Source of the DNA: Salinibacter altiplanensis
GTDB taxonomy: Bacteria; Bacteroidota; Rhodothermia; Rhodothermales; Salinibacteraceae
DNA length: 64,000 nucleotides
NCBI RefSeq assembly: GCF_002894645.1
Contig: NZ_NCQY01000030.1
Span: 140,750-204,749, forward strand
Reading direction: 5' to 3'
In this document: one piece after another, positions 18,454 through 29,621 of the stretch
How the letters are laid out: the number at the start of each line of letters is the position of its first letter
Numbering within the stretch: position 1 is the stretch's first letter
Translations under genes and position numbers: made by a program
The notes under the pieces: generated by a model
The model's database searches: none
What the model saw: the letters and a program-made list of their open reading frames with translations, nothing else
Told to the model about the DNA's origin: nothing

Positions 18454-18899
18454 GAGCATATTTAATCGTTTACCGTTAGCAGCTCTGTGTACGAGGTAGA
18501 GCTCCGACAACCGGGCACACCTCCACTCGGTCTTCCGACCAATCGGGTCTTTGCTACCTCGGTGCTAGGTAGATCAGCATAAGTATGTTAACCGGAAGTC
18601 GATTCTGAGCGACCGACGAATAAAAGAAGGAGGGAGTCAAAGGGGCTTGCAGGGTCATCTTCCGGGAACCTCTTCGGACCAAGCGGAAGCCACCTGCAGA
18701 GGCCGGTTCTGACAGTGTGCGAAGAGATTCACTCCAGGTTAACTGGCTCACAACGTCGAGCTTCAAAGTCAAGATCAAGCCTGTTCAGTCGGCCTTTCGA
18801 AGGGATCAACCGTTGGGACTGGTCGTAGCACGTGACTAGTGTATCCTCCGGGCCGCCGCTGGAGGCTCGTGTCGTTCCTGCAACGAATAAGTGCTTTCC

Positions 18900-19412
18900 A
18901 TGCCGTATCCGAAGCAGATGGTTCAGCCGATGCGTCAAGAGCTGACCCAGTTGGGCGTCGAGGAGTTGCGTACGCCCGATGAGGTCGATGCTGCCTTTGA
19001 TCAGGCCGACGATGAGACGCTGCTGCTCGTGATCAACTCAGTCTGTGGCTGTGCTGCGGGCAACGCCCGGCCGGCTGTGTCCAAGGCGAAGGAGGCGACA
19101 GAGCAGCACCCAGACCACTACGTTACGGTGTTCGCCGGCCAAGACCTTGAGGCGACGGAGCGGGCCCGGGAGTACCTCCCAGGGATTCCTCCGTCTTCCC
19201 CGTTCTTTGCCCTCTTCCGAGAGGGTCAGCCCGTATATGTGGTGGAACGGAAGCACATCGAGGGCCGAAACGCCGAGGTCATTGCACAGGATCTGCTGGA
19301 GGCATTTGACGCATATTGTGGCGAGGAAGTCCCTCCCGCAGACGCCCCTTCGCGTCCCGACCCGTCTAGCTCCGGAGACGGACTTCCCTCCACCTTTCAA
19401 TCTATTACCTAG
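18900..19412 (+). CDS. BrxA/BrxB-family bacilliredoxin
   Basis: Thioredoxin-fold protein thought to remove low-molecular-weight thiols such as bacillithiol from protein cysteines. The 170-residue product has the family's diagnostic Cys-Gly-Cys, Cys-49 and Cys-51 in 'NSVCGCAAGNARP'. It also has 'HPDHYVTVFAGQDLEATERAREYLPGIPPSSPFFALFREG' and 'HIEGRNAEVIAQDLLEAFD', all typical of DUF1094 proteins. The ATG at 18900 is preferred to the GTG three codons earlier, since family members begin MPYP. The C-terminal ~30 residues are Pro/Ser-rich. scpB follows 66 bases downstream. Its presence suggests bacillithiol use, as in other Bacteroidota relatives. Confidence 0.9.
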   Translation: MPYPKQMVQPMRQELTQLGVEELRTPDEVDAAFDQADDETLLLVINSVCGCAAGNARPAVSKAKEATEQHPDHYVTVFAGQDLEATERAREYLPGIPPSSPFFALFREGQPVYVVERKHIEGRNAEVIAQDLLEAFDAYCGEEVPPADAPSRPDPSSSGDGLPSTFQSIT

Positions 19413-19478
19413 GCACACGAACCGGAACGTGTCAGGGAAAGGACGGAGCGCTCTGTTTGGTCGATTTGCCGCCCCCCT

Positions 19479-20150
19479 ATGCCCGACGACCACACGCTCG
19501 AAGAGGCAGCAGAGGCGATTCTCTTCGCTGCCGATGAACCCGTGTCGGCGTCCCACATCGCCAGGATCATGGCCGACGTAACGGGGCACTCAGAGCCGTC
19601 GGAAGACGATATCGATGCGGCGATCGACCGGCTCAATGCGGCCTACGAAGAGCACGGACGCACCTTTGTGGTAGAGGCGTGGGCAGGAGGGTACCGGATG
19701 GTCACTCGTGCCTCCTTCTCTTCATTTGCAAAGGCCTTTTACGTGGAGGAGCAGGAGACGAACCTCTCGCGCTCCCTCATGGAAACCCTTGCGGTTATTG
19801 CCTACCGCCAGCCGGCCACGCGGCCAGAGGTAGACTTCGTGCGCGGTGTGAACTCGGACTACGCGATCCGGAAGCTGTTAAAGATGGATCTCGCGAGTGT
19901 GGAGGGACGAGCTGACTCTGTGGGACGGCCGCTTCTTTACGGCACCACCGACCGTTTCCTCGAGCAGTTTGGGCTCGATGCCCTCGACGACCTTCCCACC
20001 CTCCGAGAGGTCGAAGACCTGCTCGACGACCCGGCCTTCGACGACGAACGGGCCAAGCTTTTGCAACTTGATCGGGAAGAAGGCATCTCGGTCGATATGA
20101 TAGACGCCGAGGGCATTGATGCCTCCGACGACGAAGACTCGTCCGGATAG
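19479..20150 (+). CDS. scpB: Segregation and condensation protein B
   Basis: Kleisin-associated winged-helix protein of the bacterial SMC-ScpAB condensin. The 223-residue product has 'LEEAAEAILFAADEPVS' at the start of the first winged helix and the highly conserved 'SRSLMETLAVIAYRQPATRPEVDFVRGVNSDYAIRKLL' of the second (about 89-127), then 'GRPLLYGTTDRFLEQFGLDALDDLP'. The C-terminal ~35 residues are an Asp/Glu-rich tail. scpA is not adjacent here. rluB follows 44 bases on, the common scpB-rluB order in bacteria. Confidence 0.95.
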   Translation: MPDDHTLEEAAEAILFAADEPVSASHIARIMADVTGHSEPSEDDIDAAIDRLNAAYEEHGRTFVVEAWAGGYRMVTRASFSSFAKAFYVEEQETNLSRSLMETLAVIAYRQPATRPEVDFVRGVNSDYAIRKLLKMDLASVEGRADSVGRPLLYGTTDRFLEQFGLDALDDLPTLREVEDLLDDPAFDDERAKLLQLDREEGISVDMIDAEGIDASDDEDSSG

Positions 20151-20194
20151 GCCCGCCCCGGCACGCCGATTTACCGTGAATCAGTCTCTGTGTC

Positions 20195-22493
<2,299 letters not shown>

Positions 22494-22541
22494 GAGCAGT
22501 CCTTTTCACGTCTCTGGGTTCATCTTCTTGGTCTGCCTCAA

Positions 22542-23612
22542 ATGCCTAGTCGCATCTCTCGTGTTCGTGACCGCCTCCATGGCCTTGAGGTGGACGCTGC
22601 CCTCCTCACATTCCTGCCGAATGTTCGATGGGCCTGTGGGTTTACAGGGTCCAGTGGCCTCCTGATTGTTGGTTCTGAATCGGCGTCGTTCGTGACGGAT
22701 GGGCGCTATACAGATCAGGCCCAGGCCGAGGTGGAAGGCGCCGATGTCTACATTGCACAGAAAGGGCTCTCGGAGTGCGTGGTGGAGGAAAGACTACTAG
22801 AGCCGTTTTCGCGTGTGGCCTTTCAGGCAGATCACGTCAGCGTTGCTCGCCGAGATGCCCTTGTAGAAGACCACGAGGACGTACAGTGGATCCCGGAGAC
22901 GAGTCTGCTAACTCGCCTCGTCGCATCCAAAACTCAGCGCGAGGTCTCTCGTGTTCAGGCGGCGCAGGCAATCACCGACGAGGTGTTTCGCGAGGTTGTC
23001 GACCTCATCGAGCCAGGGATGACGGAGCGGGAAGTTGGGGCAGAAATTGTCTACCGCCACCGAGCGAAGGGGGCCGAGTCGATGTCGTTTGACCCCATCG
23101 TGGCCTCGGGACCCAACGGCGCCCGACCTCACGCCCACCCCACAGGCCGGACGCTGCGAGAGGGAGAGATGATTGTGATCGACATGGGGGGGGTTCGGGA
23201 GGGATACGCCTCCGACATGACAAGAACGGTGGCCCTGGGTGATCCGGGCGACCCGGCGAGGCACGGATACAATGCGGTACTGTCGGCTCAAAATGCCGCG
23301 CTTGACGCTGCACAGGCGGGCATGACAGGAAAAGAACTGGATGCGGTGGCCCGAGCGTCTCTCGAAGAGGCCGGACTGGCAGAATATTTCACGCATGGGC
23401 TTGGCCATGGGCTCGGGCTTGAGGTGCACGAATGGCCCCGTGTCTCGCACACAGCGGACGACGAACTCCCGTCTGGGGCGTGTGTGACGATCGAGCCCGG
23501 CGTATACGTCCCCGAGCAGCAGTATGGCGTTCGGATCGAGGACATTGTTGTTCTTCGAGAAAACGGCTGTGAGAACCTGACTCAGACCCCGAAAGAACTG
23601 TTGATCCTGTAG
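22542..23612 (+). CDS. M24-family Xaa-Pro aminopeptidase
   Basis: Cytoplasmic metallopeptidase that removes N-terminal residues before proline. The 356-residue protein has a creatinase-type N-terminal domain ('MPSRISRVRDRLHGLEVDAALLTFLPNVRWACGFTGSSG') and a pita-bread catalytic domain. Metal ligands are visible: Asp in 'IVIDMGGVREGY', Asp in 'ASDMTRTVALG', His in 'HGLGHGLGLEVHE', Glu in 'VTIEPGVYVPEQ' and Glu in 'GVRIEDIVVL'. The family includes prolidases, so dipeptidase activity is possible. guaB lies 48 bases upstream. Confidence 0.93.
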   Translation: MPSRISRVRDRLHGLEVDAALLTFLPNVRWACGFTGSSGLLIVGSESASFVTDGRYTDQAQAEVEGADVYIAQKGLSECVVEERLLEPFSRVAFQADHVSVARRDALVEDHEDVQWIPETSLLTRLVASKTQREVSRVQAAQAITDEVFREVVDLIEPGMTEREVGAEIVYRHRAKGAESMSFDPIVASGPNGARPHAHPTGRTLREGEMIVIDMGGVREGYASDMTRTVALGDPGDPARHGYNAVLSAQNAALDAAQAGMTGKELDAVARASLEEAGLAEYFTHGLGHGLGLEVHEWPRVSHTADDELPSGACVTIEPGVYVPEQQYGVRIEDIVVLRENGCENLTQTPKELLIL

Positions 23613-23622
23613 GAAATATACT

Positions 23623-23633
23623 CCTGTTATTGG
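23623..23633 (+). repeat. TTATTG-word copy 6 (weak)
   Basis: CCTGTTATTGG, matching the core (C/T)GTTATTG but lacking the CAAA end. It lies 11 bases after the peptidase stop, between two same-strand genes. Confidence 0.35.
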
Positions 23634-23773
23634 GGGTGGAAAACAAGAGAGCACACCGCTGATGAGCAACAGGTGCTGGGAACGTAGGGGGGGCGTAACG
23701 TTCAGCAGTAGAAACACCATTAACCCCTGGGGCAGGGCCTCTTCTTTTCACTCCCTGGGCTACCCTAGGTACG

Positions 23774-25087
23774 ATGTCGGGCACTCATCGGGGCCGTTTC
23801 ACCTCCTGGACCCTCCTGTTTACCGGCATTGTTCTTCTGTCGGGGCCTCTGTGGGCCGCGTTTGAGTCCACCTGGCCCGTCTTGGTTGGGGCCTCGTTCC
23901 TCGGAAGTGCGGGCTTGTGTTTGCTCTGGCGCCGTGATGCCCCGTCGATGCGAGAGGTCTTGTGGGGTGCGCTGATTCTTCGGGTGGCCTACCTTCCAGT
24001 CGGGCCGGGATTGACCGACGACCTGTTCCGCTACATCTGGGACGGCTGGCTTCAATGGGAAGGCATCAACCCGTACAGGTACGTCCCGTCAGACCCTGCT
24101 CTTACTTCTTTTCAGGACACGACGCTCTACGAGAAACTCAACTCGCAGTCCTACTACAGCGTTTACCCTCCACTCTCGCAGCTTGTCTTTGCCCTCGGGG
24201 GGCTGTTCTACGACGGGAGCTGGACGACGTCGTACTACGTTCTGAAGGTCCTGATCATGGCAGTGGAGTTTGGAGGTGTCGTCCTGCTTGCACGCCTGAC
24301 GAGTGCCCGCAATGTGCTTCTGTATGCCTGGAATCCTCTGGTTCTCATCGAGACGGCGGGGCAGGGCCACACCGAGGCGCTCCTGGTCCTGTTGCTGCTA
24401 ACGGCGGTATGGGCGGTTCGACAGCACTGCGGAGCATGTGCATCGTTGGCCATTGCAGGGGCCGGACTCGTCAAGATCTACCCATTTGCACTGGGGCCGT
24501 TCTTGCTGCGGCGCTTCGGGTGGCGGGCCGTGTGGCCCGGAGGGCTTCTGGTGGTAGGGCTGAGCCTTCCGTACGCGGCCCCGTATGCTCTTCCGCACAT
24601 CAAGGCATCGGTCGACTTGTTTGCGAAGCTGTTTGAGTTTAATGCCGGGCCGTACTACGCGACCAAGCATGCCCTCTGGGCCTGGACGGGAGCGGACTGG
24701 AGCAAGACGATAGGGCCGCTTTTCCGGAGACTTTTCTTGATCTCCCTGCCGGTGTTGTACGGACTGGACGCGTGGTACAAATGGTCGTTTCGCCGTGCGT
24801 GTCTCCTTGTCATCGGTGCGCTGTTCGTCCTCAGTACAACCGTGCATCCGTGGTATCTTCTGCCTGTGATCGCGCTCGGGGTCGCGGGCCCACGGCCGTC
24901 ATGGCACTGGCTCTGGCTGGGGACCTGCTCGATCGGAACGTACCTCTTCTACGTGGACGGGCCCTATTGGGTATGGATTTGGATGGGGTGGGGTGGGGCC
25001 GCCGTCATCGCTTCGGTCCGCCAGTATACAGTGGGCGTCCACCACCATGTGCTAGAGAACTACCGGGCCGAGTCCGCTGCGGAGTGA
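23774..25087 (+). CDS. Polytopic membrane glycosyltransferase (GT87/mannosyltransferase-like)
   Basis: A 437-residue integral membrane protein with roughly ten hydrophobic spans. The first periplasmic loop carries 'TDDLFRYIWDGWLQWEGINPYRYVPSDPAL', the Asp-containing motif of polyprenyl-phosphate-dependent GT-C enzymes (MptA/PimE/DUF2029 type). 'YPPLSQLVFALGG' and 'WNPLVLIETAGQGHTEALLVLLLL' follow as in that group. Likely transfers a hexose from a lipid carrier to a lipid or polymer; donor and acceptor are unknown. Its 3' end overlaps convergent miaA by 28 bases. It lies 2 kb from the carotenoid genes, but a role in carotenoid glycosylation would be speculation. Confidence 0.75.
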   Translation: MSGTHRGRFTSWTLLFTGIVLLSGPLWAAFESTWPVLVGASFLGSAGLCLLWRRDAPSMREVLWGALILRVAYLPVGPGLTDDLFRYIWDGWLQWEGINPYRYVPSDPALTSFQDTTLYEKLNSQSYYSVYPPLSQLVFALGGLFYDGSWTTSYYVLKVLIMAVEFGGVVLLARLTSARNVLLYAWNPLVLIETAGQGHTEALLVLLLLTAVWAVRQHCGACASLAIAGAGLVKIYPFALGPFLLRRFGWRAVWPGGLLVVGLSLPYAAPYALPHIKASVDLFAKLFEFNAGPYYATKHALWAWTGADWSKTIGPLFRRLFLISLPVLYGLDAWYKWSFRRACLLVIGALFVLSTTVHPWYLLPVIALGVAGPRPSWHWLWLGTCSIGTYLFYVDGPYWVWIWMGWGGAAVIASVRQYTVGVHHHVLENYRAESAAE

Positions 25088-26031
25088 TCGGAGTTCAACG
25101 CCGTTGCCAGGATCGACACGAGTTCCTCGGCACCCGTCTCGGGCGCGGATCGCCAGTGGTACTCGTCGTACCGGCGAAACCATGTAAGCTGACGTTTCGC
25201 GTAGCGGCGTGTGTTCCGCTTTACGAGTCGCACCATCTCGTCGTAGTCGATTTCGCCATTGAGGTGCTGTATGGGCTCCCGGTAGCCAATCGTGCTTAGT
25301 GGAGGCTCATCCAACTGCACCCCATCGATGTCCATGACGTTGCGAACTTCCTCCAGAAGCCCCGCGTCGAGCATCCGCTCGACACGCCGGTTGGTGCGGT
25401 CGTACAGCTTTTCCCGATCGCGGTTGAGGACGACCGTGACGTAGTCGAACGGCGGCTCTGGCTGGGTCTCGTAATAGTGAGAGAGCGTCCGACCGGTGCC
25501 GTGGTATACCTCGAGGGCACGAATCACCTTCTGGGTCTTGGTCGGATCTGTCTCGGCCGCCTGCTTCGGGTCTATCTCTTCAAGCTCTTCGTAGAGCGCG
25601 TCTCGGCCCTCCGACTCCAGCCGCCGATTCAGTCGCTCGCGGACCTCTGCGTCCACGTCCGGAATGTCTGCCAGGCCGTACTGGAGGGCATGCAGATACA
25701 GCGTCGCTCCCCCCACGACGAGGGGGCGGCGGCCTCGTGCAAGGATGTCTCGAATCCGCTCGTTGGCCGCTTCCGCGTACGCCCCGGCCGAGAATGGTTC
25801 GTGGAGGGACCGTTCTCCGATAAAGTGATGGGGCACGCGGCGGCGGGCCTCAGGAACTGGCTTTGCCGTCCCAATCGTCAATTCCTCGTACACCTGTCGG
25901 CTGTCGACCGAGACGATCTCGGCGTTGAGTTGCTCGGCGACATCGAGGCTTAGCTCCGTCTTGCCGACGGCCGTGGGCCCGGCAATGGTGAGAATGGGAT
26001 CGGAGGAATCGGGCGCAGGCAGAGACGCCAT
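25060..26031 (-). CDS. miaA: tRNA dimethylallyltransferase
   Basis: Adds a dimethylallyl group to N6 of A37 in tRNAs reading UNN codons. The 323-residue product has the P-loop 'IAGPTAVGKTELSLDVAEQL', 'EIVSVDSRQVYEELTIGTAKP', 'RRVPHHFIGE', 'VVGGATLYLHALQYGL' and 'NTRRYAKRQLTWFRR', all MiaA signatures in order. The frame is open up to 26088, but the ATG at 26031 places the P-loop near the N terminus as usual. Convergent with, and overlapping, the preceding glycosyltransferase gene. Confidence 0.95.
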   Translation of the reverse strand: MASLPAPDSSDPILTIAGPTAVGKTELSLDVAEQLNAEIVSVDSRQVYEELTIGTAKPVPEARRRVPHHFIGERSLHEPFSAGAYAEAANERIRDILARGRRPLVVGGATLYLHALQYGLADIPDVDAEVRERLNRRLESEGRDALYEELEEIDPKQAAETDPTKTQKVIRALEVYHGTGRTLSHYYETQPEPPFDYVTVVLNRDREKLYDRTNRRVERMLDAGLLEEVRNVMDIDGVQLDEPPLSTIGYREPIQHLNGEIDYDEMVRLVKRNTRRYAKRQLTWFRRYDEYHWRSAPETGAEELVSILATALNSDHSAADSAR

Positions 26032-26163
26032 CTCTCTGAGGGTCAGGTCGGTAGAGCGGGCGAAGGATTCCTCAATACCTGCGTCCAAGAAATGGTTTCG
26101 GGGTAGGAATGTGAGACGCCGTTTTGGAGGGCGGTCCTCTCGTCAACGAGTATCTGGAGTACA

Positions 26164-26201
26164 CAAAAAAACCCCGCCGTCGGAAGATCCCGACGGCGGG
26201 G
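26164..26201 (-). terminator. Intrinsic terminator of the rhodopsin gene
   Basis: Read on the minus strand, a perfect 12-bp GC-rich stem (CCCCGCCGTCGG/CCGACGGCGGGG on the plus strand, 26172-26183 with 26190-26201) with a 6-base loop is followed by a run of seven T. It sits 44 bases past the rhodopsin stop. The rhodopsin transcript should end here, before miaA. Confidence 0.9.
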
Positions 26202-26244
26202 AAGATCCAATCTCCTTGACAACAGTCAAAGGACGAGACCGATG

Positions 26245-27072
26245 CTATGCGCTGGCCGTGGCCGGCTCCACCATCTCATTGACGTTGAAGCCTTCCTCTT
26301 CGGACTTGGCCTTGGCGATGTTGTAGATGATCACACCGTATCCGGCCTTCGCAAGAACGTCCGCGATCGTGTATCCAACCTGAAGCGCCACGATGGTTCC
26401 CGGTGTGCTGCTCGGGAACGCCTCCGGAAAGGCCATCGGGATCATGTAGGCAATGGGGTAAAAGCCCCATGTGGCCAACAGCAGCAGACGGGCGTTGCCC
26501 AAGAGGGTGGCTACGCGGCTGCTCTGTCGCTGGATCGTGTCGCCCAACTGGGTGAAGAGGACATACAGAATGTACACGAAGGGGAGGGTGCTGAAGAAGC
26601 CCCAGAGCCCACGGGTGCCGAAGAGGCTGGCGTCACCGCTCACCTCTCCAGGGTATCCGAGCACGATCATCAGTGCCGCCGCGAACCCGAGCTTCGCAGC
26701 CAGCGGGCCTCGCTCATTCTTCGGCAGGCCCATCACGAGCACGAGTTCAACGGTGAGAAGGGGCACGGTAAGGAGCCAGTCTACGTATCGGTAGGCGTCG
26801 TTGAAGAGCTCACCGGTCGGCTCGTACATTCCGGCAGCCGCGTTGAGGGCATATGCGCCTTCCCAGCTATTGAAGATCCGGAAGTAGTGGTAGCCGGCAA
26901 TGAATACCACCAGCGCCGAGACCATCATCGAAATCCGATACTTCGGCGCCAGGTTGTTGCGGGCCATGACAAAGAACACGAAAGACGCCGTCATGGTCGC
27001 GACGGTGAAAGAGAACATGTTGTACACCAGGTTATATTGGCCCGGTGTCAGGGTGGGAAGCTCTTGTAGCAT
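26245..27072 (-). CDS. xop: Xanthorhodopsin-type light-driven proton pump
   Basis: Seven-helix retinal protein that pumps protons outward on green-light absorption. The 275-residue sequence closely matches Salinibacter xanthorhodopsin as I recall it. The retinal Schiff-base Lys is Lys-242 ('ADVLAKAGYG'), the counterion Asp-98 ('YRYVDWLLTVP') with partner His-62, and the proton donor Glu-109 ('LLTVELVLV'). Leu-106 is the green-tuning residue. Gly-158 ('TRGLWGFF') corresponds to xanthorhodopsin Gly-156, which leaves room for the 4-keto ring of the salinixanthin antenna. The extracellular B-C loop ('NAAAGMYEP') seems two residues longer than in S. ruber. crtYcd lies upstream on the same strand across 228 bases with two inverted repeats; a strong terminator follows. 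Confidence 0.97.
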   Translation of the reverse strand: MLQELPTLTPGQYNLVYNMFSFTVATMTASFVFFVMARNNLAPKYRISMMVSALVVFIAGYHYFRIFNSWEGAYALNAAAGMYEPTGELFNDAYRYVDWLLTVPLLTVELVLVMGLPKNERGPLAAKLGFAAALMIVLGYPGEVSGDASLFGTRGLWGFFSTLPFVYILYVLFTQLGDTIQRQSSRVATLLGNARLLLLATWGFYPIAYMIPMAFPEAFPSSTPGTIVALQVGYTIADVLAKAGYGVIIYNIAKAKSEEEGFNVNEMVEPATASA

Positions 27073-27155
27073 GGGTAGATTTGGGTTGTTTGGGTGATAG
27101 TGTGAGTGAGCCCGAACGGCCCGCTGGGGACGCTCGGAATCATCTCAATTGCCTC

Positions 27156-27197
27156 TGCCAATGGAAAGCTGGGCGTACGCTCATTTTTCCATTGGCA
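27156..27197. promoter_or_regulatory. 12-bp perfect inverted repeat upstream of the rhodopsin gene
   Basis: TGCCAATGGAAA (27156-27167) and TTTCCATTGGCA (27186-27197) are perfect inverted copies separated by 18 bases whose middle is the palindrome GCGTACGC. The site begins 84 bases upstream of the rhodopsin start codon. Centre-to-centre spacing of 30 bases (about three helical turns) would put two bound protein units on one face of DNA. The same TTCCATTGGCAA word occurs at 3676-3687. Confidence 0.6.
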
Positions 27198-27268
27198 AGT
27201 ACATATGCGGTGTTCATGCATCAGTATAACTGTGAGGCCTCGCGACCGCCAACAAAAACATACGGGAC

Positions 27269-27295
27269 AACTTCTCAAATTGTGAGGGAGAAGTT
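27269..27295. promoter_or_regulatory. 8-bp inverted repeat just after crtYcd
   Basis: AACTTCTC (27269-27276) and GAGAAGTT (27288-27295) flank 11 bases and end 5 bases from the crtYcd stop. On the minus strand a T-rich stretch (ATGTTTTTG) follows some 10 bases later. It may be a weak terminator or attenuator between crtYcd and the rhodopsin gene. Confidence 0.4.
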
Positions 27296-27300
27296 ACATG

Positions 27301-28056
27301 TTAGGGTATGGATAGGCGTGTTTCCTTCTCTGGGGCAAACGCTTTGTGAGACCCGTATAGAAACAGGAGAATCCCTTGCACAACCAAGAGATTGGTGAAC
27401 AGAAAGAACAACGCTTCTTCGAGGGGAAGCCCAAGGAACGAAGCGCCAACCGTGTACTCGGGCGCGATGGTCCAAATTTTGGACCGAATGGCCACGGTGT
27501 CTGCTCCCCAGAGATAGAGGGTCGGAAGACCTGTCGTGACGAATACGCTGCTGCGGAGGGCCCAGAGCGTCTCTCCATCGTAGAGCCACATCCCTGCCAG
27601 AATGGGAGGGGCCCAAACCAGAATGAGGGCCAGGTATAGCGTCGACGGCCGCCCGTCCATCAGGAAGAACGCCCCAAGTCCAGTGAGTCCCGCGAACACT
27701 GCGGCCCCCGTCCAAGACGCCCATGAGGAATGCGCTTTGGGGACGGGGGGAGATCGATGTAGGTACTGGTAGAGAAACAAACCAGTCAGAAACGGCTGAA
27801 GCACAAAAAACATGTACTCCTCGACAGGCACGTACCCGATGGTTCCCACGACCCGGTTTGCCCCGTACCACCAGACTTCTTGGGCAACGAGGTAGTTGTC
27901 CCAGGGGGTTGTGTACGTGAGTGCGATCAAGCAAACGACCGGGATTGCTAGATCCACACGAAGGTCATTTCCCATCTGCCTCGGGCGCCGATGCAGGGCC
28001 ATCATGCCCAGGATCGGCGGTACCAGAAAGACCAGATGGAAGGAAAGGTAGCTCAT
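27301..28056 (-). CDS. crtYcd: Lycopene cyclase, fused CrtYc-CrtYd type
   Basis: Membrane enzyme forming beta-ionone rings on lycopene. The 251-residue protein has about seven hydrophobic spans and is an internal duplication. Each half carries the cyclase motif, '[11 protein letters not shown]' at 77-87 and '[18 protein letters not shown]' at 211-228, as in archaeal and some bacterial fused heterodimeric cyclases. Cyclising one end of lycopene would give the monocyclic gamma-carotene skeleton of salinixanthin. The crtO stop lies 32 bases upstream of its start on the same strand, so the two are probably one operon. Confidence 0.9.
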   Translation of the reverse strand: MSYLSFHLVFLVPPILGMMALHRRPRQMGNDLRVDLAIPVVCLIALTYTTPWDNYLVAQEVWWYGANRVVGTIGYVPVEEYMFFVLQPFLTGLFLYQYLHRSPPVPKAHSSWASWTGAAVFAGLTGLGAFFLMDGRPSTLYLALILVWAPPILAGMWLYDGETLWALRSSVFVTTGLPTLYLWGADTVAIRSKIWTIAPEYTVGASFLGLPLEEALFFLFTNLLVVQGILLFLYGSHKAFAPEKETRLSIP

Positions 28057-28088
28057 TTCGTCGCGGTCTTTGTTATCGTGATGGAATG

Positions 28089-29621
28089 TTATGCCACGCT
28101 GTCAAGCACAACACGTGCGGCGTTTCGCCCCGATGCGCCCATGATTCCCCCGCCAGGGTGCGTACTTGCCCCCGTTAGAAACAGGTCGTCCACGGGGCCC
28201 TGGTAGTTTGACGATCCAAACAGGGGGCGTGCCGAGAACATCTGGTCGATGCTCATCTCCAGGTGCATCACATTCCCCCGGTACAGCCCCAAGTGATCCT
28301 CAAGCCATTCCGGATGCTGAAACAACTGGCCCACAATGGACTCGCGCGTTCCCGGGGCGTAGCGCTCAAACTGTGTGAGCAATGTGTCGGCCACGCCCTC
28401 GGCAATGTCCGGCCACGTATCCCCACTGGCTAGTTCGTAGGGGAAATATTGTCCCCAGAGCCAGAGCACTTCTCCTCCCGGCGGGGCCAGCGTGTCATCC
28501 GCGGCGGAGAACGTCATGGCGATCAGGGGCGGATCCTGTGCCGGCCGACCGGCCAAGTGATCCCCGTATGCCGCTCGCAGTTGCGTCATGTCCCGACACA
28601 GCAACTGCAGTCCCGTCCGTGCCTTTTGATTGTTGGAGGCTGCCGAATAGGAGACGGGCTCATCAAGCGCCAGACGCATCATGGCCCCAAATCCGTTTCC
28701 AATCCGGAGCCCATCGGCCTCGTCGGGACGGTGTTGGGCGGGGAGGAGGTGGTCGAAGGTCTCTTTCGCGTGGGTGGCCGAACACACAGTCCGACTGGTA
28801 TAGGAGGTCCCATTGACCCGGATGCCCTCGGCTCGTTCATGGTTGACGAGAATTTTCTCGACGGGTGCGTCGGTGTAGATGTCGCCTCCGTGGGCTTCGA
28901 TGTGGCGTCGAAGCGCCTGGGTAAGCTCTCCAGAGCCGCCCTGGGGGCGTGCCACCCCGCCCTCGTGGTACAACGGGTGCCAAAGCGCGAAGGGACCCGT
29001 CAAGGGATCCGTTGGCGGGGGGCCCGACTGGGCCGCCATCCAGGCAATGGCCGTTCGCAGCTTCTCTTCTTCGAAGTATGAGCCGAGCACCTCCTGGTAC
29101 GGACGGAGAATGTGCCGAAGTTCTTCCTGCCAGGGAAGCGGAGAGCTTGCCCCACGTATCAGGTGCTTGCCCAGCTCCAGGGGACTGGGGGAGGTCAAAA
29201 ATATGTCCCGCATGGTGCGGGCAAATCCAATCCAGTCCGTTACAAACTTGCGGTAGGCCTCTCCCTCACCGGGAAAGAGCCGCTCCAGATGATCGACGGT
29301 GCGGTCTAGGTCTCGGTAAAAGTAGATCACGTCGCCGTCCGGGAAGGGGGCGACGAACATGGGGTCGAGCTCAATGTAGGTCAGACCGTATTGCTCAAGC
29401 TCGAGCTCATCGACAATGGGAGTCTGGCGGATAAGGATGTGGGCGCTGCCTCCCAGGTCGATCTGGTACCCGGGGAACAGTTCTTTGGTGGACACTGCCC
29501 CTCCAACCATCCCGCGTTCCTCAAAGACAGCGACCCGATAACCAGCCTGTGCCACGTACGCACTTGCAATCAATCCGTTGTGCCCTGCTCCGATCGTAAC
29601 CAGGTCGTAGTCGGTGGACAT
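28089..29621 (-). CDS. crtO: CrtO-type carotenoid ketolase (FAD-dependent)
   Basis: A 510-residue flavoprotein of the phytoene desaturase superfamily. It starts with the dinucleotide-binding '[39 protein letters not shown]' and ends with '[22 protein letters not shown]', the C-terminal FAD signature. The protein is of CrtO length, and the cluster context (lycopene cyclase and a ketocarotenoid-binding rhodopsin) supports 4-ketolation of the beta-ring. Desaturase-like relatives cannot be fully excluded by eye. It is first in a likely operon with crtYcd; the 197 bases upstream separate it from a divergent small membrane-protein gene. Confidence 0.82.
   Translation of the reverse strand: MSTDYDLVTIGAGHNGLIASAYVAQAGYRVAVFEERGMVGGAVSTKELFPGYQIDLGGSAHILIRQTPIVDELELEQYGLTYIELDPMFVAPFPDGDVIYFYRDLDRTVDHLERLFPGEGEAYRKFVTDWIGFARTMRDIFLTSPSPLELGKHLIRGASSPLPWQEELRHILRPYQEVLGSYFEEEKLRTAIAWMAAQSGPPPTDPLTGPFALWHPLYHEGGVARPQGGSGELTQALRRHIEAHGGDIYTDAPVEKILVNHERAEGIRVNGTSYTSRTVCSATHAKETFDHLLPAQHRPDEADGLRIGNGFGAMMRLALDEPVSYSAASNNQKARTGLQLLCRDMTQLRAAYGDHLAGRPAQDPPLIAMTFSAADDTLAPPGGEVLWLWGQYFPYELASGDTWPDIAEGVADTLLTQFERYAPGTRESIVGQLFQHPEWLEDHLGLYRGNVMHLEMSIDQMFSARPLFGSSNYQGPVDDLFLTGASTHPGGGIMGASGRNAARVVLDSVA

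Larger units (their letters stand above)
17238..18899. other. Gene-poor region with decayed or strain-specific sequence
   Basis: About 1.66 kb without a convincing gene. ORFs on either strand are short and have basic, Cys/Arg/Pro-rich translations typical of non-coding frames; one minus-strand ORF (17718-17942) is listed separately as possible. A degenerate dispersed repeat lies at 18238-18425 and an AT-rich patch with a TTATTG-word copy at 18431-18480. The last ~400 bases before the bacilliredoxin gene presumably include its promoter. Confidence 0.55.

Noticed and set aside
23774-25087. Membrane glycosyltransferase as the salinixanthin glucosyltransferase
   Set aside because: Opposite strand, separated by miaA, and of the GT-C type; carotenoid glycosyltransferases known to me are of other types.
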